From Lentisphaeria bacterium (GTDB taxonomy: Bacteria > Verrucomicrobiota > Lentisphaeria > Oligosphaerales > Oligosphaeraceae): a stretch of DNA of 10,043 nucleotides. Of this stretch, positions 6,679-10,043 are shown one piece after another; position 1 is the stretch's first letter, and each line of letters begins with the position of its first letter. The stretch is taken from NCBI GenBank assembly GCA_016303095.1, contig JAEDMH010000082.1:1-10043 (forward strand), written 5' to 3'. A model generated the notes under the pieces. It was not told the DNA's origin and searched no databases. It saw only the letters and a list, made by a program, of their open reading frames with translations. The position numbers were made by a program, and so were the translations under genes.

Positions 6679-7254
6679 TCAGGCGGATTTGGCCTCTTTT
6701 CCCAGGCGGAAGGCTTGGAGGGCGGCCTGGACCACAGTGTCGCCCTTGGGGGCGAAGTGCTGTTGGATGGCCTTTTCCAGGATGGCGGCGTCCAGTCCCA
6801 GGAAGTTGGCGATGGCGCCCAGGAGGACCACATTGGTGTTTCTGGGGTTTCCGGAGGCCTTGGCCAGGGAGGTGGTGTCCAGGAGGAGGGTTTTGGGCAT
6901 GGCCCGGAGTTCTTCCCGGATTTGGCTTTCCTGGGGGTAGTCGGGGATGTTCACCAGGGGGGTCTGGTCGGTGATGAGGATGCCCTGGGGGGCGAGGCAG
7001 GCCCGGTGCCGCAGGGCCTCCATGGGTTCCATGGCCACCACCATGTCCGCCGTGCCGAGGGTGATTTGGTCGGCGAAGATGGGTTGGCTGGAGAGTCTCA
7101 GGTGGGCGAAGACGGAGCCGCCCCGCTGGCTCATGCCATGGATTTCCGATTGTTTGACGTGGAGCTTTTCGGCCACGGCCACCTTGCCGAGAATGGCGGC
7201 AATGGTGAGAATGCCCTGCCCGCCGACGCCGGCCAAAACGATGTCACATTTCAT
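6679..7254 (-). CDS. iorB: Indolepyruvate:ferredoxin oxidoreductase, beta subunit
   Basis: IorB is the gamma-domain subunit that pairs with IorA to convert aryl pyruvates (indolepyruvate, phenylpyruvate and similar) plus CoA to aryl-acyl-CoA and CO2, passing electrons to ferredoxin. The 191 residues have the usual length. It begins with CDIVLAGVGGQGILTIAAIL (3-22), the Gly-rich loop of the family, followed by HVKQSEIHGMSQRGGSVFAHLRL (32-54), the most conserved part of IorB, and ADMVVAMEPMEALRH (69-83). NTNVVLLGAIANFLGL (139-154) is the usual C-terminal signature. It lies 52 nt after iorA with its own Shine-Dalgarno site. The reaction can also run reductively to make aromatic 2-oxoacids; the sequence does not tell the direction. 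Confidence 0.95.
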   Translation of the reverse strand: MKCDIVLAGVGGQGILTIAAILGKVAVAEKLHVKQSEIHGMSQRGGSVFAHLRLSSQPIFADQITLGTADMVVAMEPMEALRHRACLAPQGILITDQTPLVNIPDYPQESQIREELRAMPKTLLLDTTSLAKASGNPRNTNVVLLGAIANFLGLDAAILEKAIQQHFAPKGDTVVQAALQAFRLGKEAKSA

Positions 7255-7263
7255 GGTTTGGGT

Positions 7264-7269
7264 TCTCCT
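7264..7269 (-). promoter_or_regulatory. Shine-Dalgarno site of iorB
   Basis: The minus strand reads AGGAGA, 9 nt before the iorB ATG at 7254. It is the strongest ribosome binding site in the window, showing that the host does use the canonical signal for some genes. Confidence 0.75.
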
Positions 7270-7306
7270 GGGAGGAAAAAAGGGGGGAGAAGGAGGGGAG
7301 GGAGGG

Positions 7307-8899
7307 CTATTTCTTGGCCACCTTCCGGCGGAGGGTCTGGATGCACTCCCGGCGGGCGATGATCACGGAGACGCCGGGATGGCGCAGCTCTTCCTCGAAG
7401 ATGGCTTCGTTCTCCTGGTGCTTGGCGGGAAGGGGAAGAATCACCCGGATGTGCTCCCGGGGAACCCCCATGCCCGCCACAATCTCCTCCAATTTGCCCA
7501 GGGCGGCGGATTCCTGGCCCCCCGTCATGCCCACGGTGAGGTTGTCCAGGATGACCACGGTGACGGGACTCTTCTCCCAGATGGCGTCCAGGAGGCCGGT
7601 CATGCCGGAGTGGGTGAAGGTGGAGTCTCCGATGACGGCCACGGGATGGGCCATGCCGGCGTCGGCGGCGCCTTTGGCCAGGGTGATGGAGGCGCCCATG
7701 TCCACGCAGGAGGTGATGGCGTTGTAGGGAGGCAGGGCGCCCAGGGTGTAGCATCCGATGTCCCCGAAGATGCGGGCGTCGCCCACCTTCTGGCAGGCTT
7801 CGGTGAGGGCGCGGTAGGTATCGGCGTGGGGGCATCCGTCGCAGAGTCTGGGGGGGCGCTGGCGGAGGCTTTGGGCTTCGGGGAGGAGTTGGGGGGCGGG
7901 GAGTCCGCAGGCCAGCTGGATGGCGCGGGTGTTGAGTTCCCCGGTGCGGGGCAGGGCCCCGTCCATCCGTCCCCGGATCTTGTCATTGCCCAAGGGGCCC
8001 CGGAGGGATTCCTCCACCACGGGCATGCCCTCTTCGATGACCAGGATCTTGTCGCAGGTCTCCAGGAGGGTTTGGAGCTGGGGGAGGGGGAGGGGATACT
8101 GGGAGATTTTCAGGACGGGATGGGGGCAGGCTCCGGCAAAGGCCTCCTGGAGGTAGTTGTATCCGATGCCGCAGGCCAAAATGCCCAGGGAGTGGTCGGG
8201 GCCGTCGGTGTAGGTGTTGAAGGGGGAGTTCTGGCTGGCCTTCTGGAAGGCCTCCTGCTTGTCCAGGAGCGCCTGGTAGTTCCGCTTGGCGATGGCAGGG
8301 AGGAGGACGTAGTGCCGGGGATCCTCATGGAAGCGGATGGGCTGCTGGGGCAGGGGGGTGTCCGCCACTTCCACATCCGCCCGGGAGTGGGAGAGCCGGG
8401 TGGTGAGACGCACCAGCACCGGGGTGCCCAGCTCTTCCGAGAGAGGAAAGGCGTAGGCGGGCATCTGGTAGGCCTCCTGCTGGGAGGAGGGCTCCAGCAC
8501 GGGAATCATGGCAAATTTGCCGTAGAAACGGCTGTCTTGCTCGTTCTGGGAGGAGTGCATGGAGGGATCGTCCGCCACCGTGACCAGCAGGCCCCCGTTG
8601 GCCCCCGTGATGGCCGCATTCATGAAGCCGTCCGCACAGGCGTTGAGACCCACGTGCTTCATGCAGGCTATGGCCCGCTTGCCCATGTAGCTGGCCCCTA
8701 TGGCCTCCTCCATGGCGGCCTTCTCATTGCAGGACCATTGACGGTGGATGTTGCGCTGGGCCGCTAGGGGAGACGCCTGGAAGTATTCCATGATTTCCGT
8801 GGAGGGCGTGCCAGGATAGGCGTAGCAGGCGGAGACGCCGGCGTCAATGGCGCCTTGGGCGTAGGCTTCGTCGCCAAGGAGGAGTCGAATGGTGGACAT
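7307..8899 (-). CDS. iorA: Indolepyruvate:ferredoxin oxidoreductase, alpha subunit, short form without ferredoxin domain
   Basis: IorA carries the thiamine-diphosphate site of indolepyruvate:ferredoxin oxidoreductase. The 530 residues contain an N-terminal pyrimidine-binding-like domain: LLLGDEAYAQGAIDAGVSAC (6-25), YPGTPSTEI (28-36), and NEKAAMEEAIGAS (58-70) with the conserved Glu59. CDGCPH (353-358) and GDIGCYTLG (379-387) follow. The diphosphate/Mg site is GDSTFTHSG (424-432), with LDNLTVGMTGGQ (451-462). The protein stops after RRECIQTLRRKVAKK. Well-studied archaeal IorA proteins (about 600-650 residues) continue with two CxxCxxC-type 4Fe-4S motifs; here that domain is absent, and no frameshifted remnant is seen in the 52 nt before iorB. 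Short IorA forms occur in some anaerobes as far as I recall, so this is probably natural. It is the first gene behind the operator-like promoter at 8942-8978 and has a C/T-rich leader with no Shine-Dalgarno site. Confidence 0.95.
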   Translation of the reverse strand: MSTIRLLLGDEAYAQGAIDAGVSACYAYPGTPSTEIMEYFQASPLAAQRNIHRQWSCNEKAAMEEAIGASYMGKRAIACMKHVGLNACADGFMNAAITGANGGLLVTVADDPSMHSSQNEQDSRFYGKFAMIPVLEPSSQQEAYQMPAYAFPLSEELGTPVLVRLTTRLSHSRADVEVADTPLPQQPIRFHEDPRHYVLLPAIAKRNYQALLDKQEAFQKASQNSPFNTYTDGPDHSLGILACGIGYNYLQEAFAGACPHPVLKISQYPLPLPQLQTLLETCDKILVIEEGMPVVEESLRGPLGNDKIRGRMDGALPRTGELNTRAIQLACGLPAPQLLPEAQSLRQRPPRLCDGCPHADTYRALTEACQKVGDARIFGDIGCYTLGALPPYNAITSCVDMGASITLAKGAADAGMAHPVAVIGDSTFTHSGMTGLLDAIWEKSPVTVVILDNLTVGMTGGQESAALGKLEEIVAGMGVPREHIRVILPLPAKHQENEAIFEEELRHPGVSVIIARRECIQTLRRKVAKK

Positions 8900-8931
8900 G
8901 GGGGGGAAAAAGGAGGGGGGGAGGGGTGGGG
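8900..8931 (+). other. G-rich tract with G-quadruplex potential in the iorA leader (template strand)
   Basis: The plus strand holds G runs of 7, 7, 4 and 4 (8900-8906, 8915-8921, 8923-8926, 8928-8931). The last three runs alone meet the four-tract rule if the run of 7 is split. The plus strand is the template for iorA, so the mRNA leader is the complementary, almost pure C/T sequence. Whether it folds in the cell is unknown. Confidence 0.5.
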
Positions 8932-8941
8932 AAGCAATTAA

Positions 8942-8968
8942 ATTATATCATAACTACTTCATTTTCAA
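8942..8968 (-). promoter_or_regulatory. Predicted sigma-70-type promoter of iorA, extended -10
   Basis: The minus strand has a perfect TATAAT (8947-8942) preceded by TGA, giving the extended -10 form TGnTATAAT. A -35-like TTGAAA lies at 8968-8963 with a short 15-nt spacer, which the extended -10 could compensate. Transcription would begin near 8935, leaving a leader of about 36 nt before the iorA ATG. It is the most AT-rich spot in a GC-rich window and the only convincing promoter I can see. Confidence 0.65.
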
Positions 8969-8978
8969 GTAGTTATGA
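8948..8978. repeat. Perfect 12-bp inverted repeat, probable repressor operator
   Basis: The arms are TCATAACTACTT (8948-8959) and AAGTAGTTATGA (8967-8978), separated by 7 nt. All 12 positions match. The dyad covers the -35 region, the spacer and the TG of the extended -10 of the iorA promoter, exactly where a dimeric repressor would block RNA polymerase. Its distal arm includes the last codon and TAA stop of recR. The stem is AT-rich and is followed by mixed A/T without a clean T-run, so a terminator role for recR is possible but weaker. No regulator gene lies in the window. Confidence 0.75.
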
Positions 8979-9578
8979 AAACTTTTGGCGGCCATTGAGG
9001 GCCAGGGCTAGAGAAGGAGTGTCGGCATAGGAGAGGTCGGCTCCGGTGGGGACGCCGATGGCCAGCCGGGTGATGGCCAGTCCCTCCCGCTGGAAGTCGT
9101 CCAGGAGGAGTTTGGCGGTGGCCTGTCCTTCCACGTCGGTGCTGGTGGCCAGGATCATTTCGGTGACCTTGGGGTCGGCCAGCCGTTTTCGGAGGGCTTC
9201 CCAGCGCAGCTGTTCCGGGGTGATGCCGGAGAGGGGGGAGAAGCGTCCCCCCAGGACATGGTAGAGGCCATGGTAGCATCCGGTGCGTTCGATGACGGGC
9301 ACCTGGGGCGCGGTCTCCACCACGCAGATCTGGGAATGATCCCGCAGGGGAGAGGAGCAGATTTGACAGGTCCCCCCGTTGGTGTAGAATCCGCAGACGG
9401 GGCAGGGAACCACATGTTCATGAAGGTGGGAAAGCTCCTGGGCCAGGGCCTGAAGGTCCCCCTCCTTCCAGCGAAGAAATTCCCATGCGTGGCGCTGGGC
9501 AGTCTGGCTTCCTACCCCCGGAAGTTTCCGAAGGCGGGCCGCTAGCCGTTCCATGGCGTCGGGAAGCTTGATTTCCAT
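8973..9578 (-). CDS. recR: Recombination mediator protein RecR
   Basis: RecR works with RecO (and RecF) to load RecA onto single-stranded DNA covered by SSB at gaps. The 201 residues have the standard length and order: helix-hairpin-helix LPGVGSQTAQRHA (19-31), a four-Cys zinc finger (Cys59, 62, 71, 74), then the Toprim domain with CVVETAPQVPVIERTG (85-100), YHVLGGRFSPLSGI (106-119), ILATSTDVEGQATAKLL (142-158) and the end motif GVPTGADLSYADTPSLALAL (175-194). The start ATG lies 29 nt after the upstream stop. There is no Shine-Dalgarno site; the leader is C/T-rich. The last residue and the TAA stop are part of the inverted repeat at 8948-8978, so the operator of the next gene is built into the recR end. 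Confidence 0.96.
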   Translation of the reverse strand: MEIKLPDAMERLAARLRKLPGVGSQTAQRHAWEFLRWKEGDLQALAQELSHLHEHVVPCPVCGFYTNGGTCQICSSPLRDHSQICVVETAPQVPVIERTGCYHGLYHVLGGRFSPLSGITPEQLRWEALRKRLADPKVTEMILATSTDVEGQATAKLLLDDFQREGLAITRLAIGVPTGADLSYADTPSLALALNGRQKFS

Positions 9579-9607
9579 AGGTGGCGTGGAGGGAAAAGAC
9601 AGGACAA

Positions 9608-10043
9608 CTAGGATTTCTCCGGCGAGGACCCTAAAGGCACTACCCCATCGTAGGGCTCAAAGCCCAGGGCGGAAATGATGGCCTTCACCGCCGGCTCCTT
9701 CTTCAAAGCCGCCATCTCTTCCTTGGTGGCCCGACGAAATCCGCTCTGGGTCAACTCGTCCACAGGAACGGACGCCCCGCTCTCCTCCCCCACAGGCAAC
9801 TCCGGAAGGATATCCCGCGCCAAGGAATCACCAGATTCTTCCTGACCTTCCCACCCCTCCCCCTGGATAAGCTCCGCAGGCGCCGGAGCGGGCGCCGGAG
9901 CGGGAGCAGGAGCCGGTGTGGGTGCCGGTGCGGGGGAAGGTGCGGGGGAAGGAGCCGGTGAAGGTGAAGGCGCGGGTGAAGGCGCGGGGGAAGGCGCGGG
10001 GGAAGGCGCGGGGGAAGGCGCGGGGGAAGGAGCCGGTGAAGGT
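9608..10043 (-). CDS. dnaX: 3' end of probable dnaX, DNA polymerase III subunit gamma/tau (5' part outside the window)
   Basis: The frame is open from the right edge to a TAG at 9610-9608 and encodes the last 144 or so residues of a larger protein. The first 55 residues are a Pro/Ser/Ala linker. An acidic stretch follows (LIQGEGWEGQEESGDS), then VDELTQSGFRRATKEEMAALKKEPAVKAIISALGFEPYDGVV near the end. A Pro/Ala-rich linker, then a short helix of the type 'xALKxxPxVxxxxxxFG' and a small hydrophobic tail, is the usual end of DnaX. The position directly before recR matches the common dnaX-(ybaB)-recR order. The ATPase domain is not visible, so the name rests on tail pattern and context. Another Pro-rich protein cannot be excluded. 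No frameshift site for making a short gamma form is visible in this part. Confidence 0.65.
   Translation of the reverse strand, partial: PSPAPSPAPSPAPSPAPSPAPSPAPSPSPAPSPAPSPAPAPTPAPAPAPAPAPAPAELIQGEGWEGQEESGDSLARDILPELPVGEESGASVPVDELTQSGFRRATKEEMAALKKEPAVKAIISALGFEPYDGVVPLGSSPEKS
9925..10043 (-). repeat. 12-bp tandem repeat encoding (Pro-Ser-Pro-Ala)n
   Basis: On the plus strand, the unit AAGGCGCGGGGG is repeated perfectly four times (9979-10026), with degenerate copies on both sides that run to the right edge. On the coding strand each unit gives Pro-Ala-Pro-Ser. Towards lower coordinates it decays into Pro-Thr-Pro-Ala and then plain Pro-Ala (down to about 9875). The unit length is a multiple of three, so copy number can change without breaking the frame. 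Confidence 0.85.

Noticed and set aside
7255..7306. A broken-off ferredoxin domain of IorA in the gap before iorB
   Set aside because: The gap has only 52 nt, contains the iorB ribosome binding site and encodes no Cys-rich remnant in any frame I read.
8948..8978. The inverted repeat as a plain Rho-independent terminator of recR
   Set aside because: The stem is AT-rich and no continuous T-run follows on the minus strand; the overlap with TGnTATAAT makes an operator role the better reading. A minor terminator function is not excluded.
9608..9823. A separate 71-residue gene starting with TTG
   Set aside because: The frame stays open upstream to the window edge through the Pro/Ser/Ala repeat, so this is the tail of a longer protein and not its own gene.
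9925..10043. CRISPR-like or intergenic short repeat array
   Set aside because: The units are 12 bp, directly abutting without spacers, and in frame with a coding sequence.

Overview
The window is a chromosomal stretch of a GC-rich bacterium (about 60% G+C by eye). All twelve genes lie on the minus strand, so transcription runs from position 10043 towards position 1. The gene content is housekeeping and metabolism: DNA repair, tRNA modification, 2-oxoacid oxidation, sugar-nucleotide epimerisation and peptide transport. There are no phage, IS or plasmid genes, no CRISPR array, no rRNA and no tRNA that I can see. Several features would fit an anaerobic or fermentative Gram-negative organism, perhaps of the PVC or Bacteroidota side: a YejB-type inner-membrane permease, a short IorA without a ferredoxin domain, an exported protein of unknown function, and few Shine-Dalgarno sites. 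I hold this placement with low confidence.

Layout in transcription order. (1) 10043-8973: the 3' end of what is probably dnaX, with a Pro/Ser/Ala repeat linker, then recR. (2) 8978-8900: an AT-rich island with a perfect 12-bp inverted repeat placed over a good extended -10 promoter, followed by a C/T-rich leader. (3) 8899-1799: a tightly spaced run of iorA, iorB, a UDP-sugar 4-epimerase, a divergent low-molecular-weight phosphatase-like protein, trmO (tsaA/yaeB), a small membrane protein, a YejB-like ABC permease and a secreted protein of unknown function. Gaps are 9-54 nt, with one 4-nt overlap. The run ends at a convincing intrinsic terminator (1781-1737). (4) 1701-30: xseA and xseB, encoding both subunits of exonuclease VII.

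How they work together: DnaX (clamp loader) and RecR form a familiar replication/repair pair, and XseA-XseB is a second repair pair. IorA and IorB together form indolepyruvate:ferredoxin oxidoreductase, and their promoter looks controlled by a dimeric repressor. The genes behind iorAB are probably co-transcribed but do not share an obvious pathway.

I found no clearly new multi-gene system. The points most worth following are the operator-like dyad that contains the recR stop codon, the IorA without iron-sulfur domain, the altered phosphatase P-loop, the YejB permease without local partners, two proteins of unknown function, and the scarcity of Shine-Dalgarno sites in favour of pyrimidine-rich leaders. 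The only gene-free stretch longer than about 70 bases is 1702-1798, which holds the terminator. Bases 1-29, after xseB, show nothing I can interpret.
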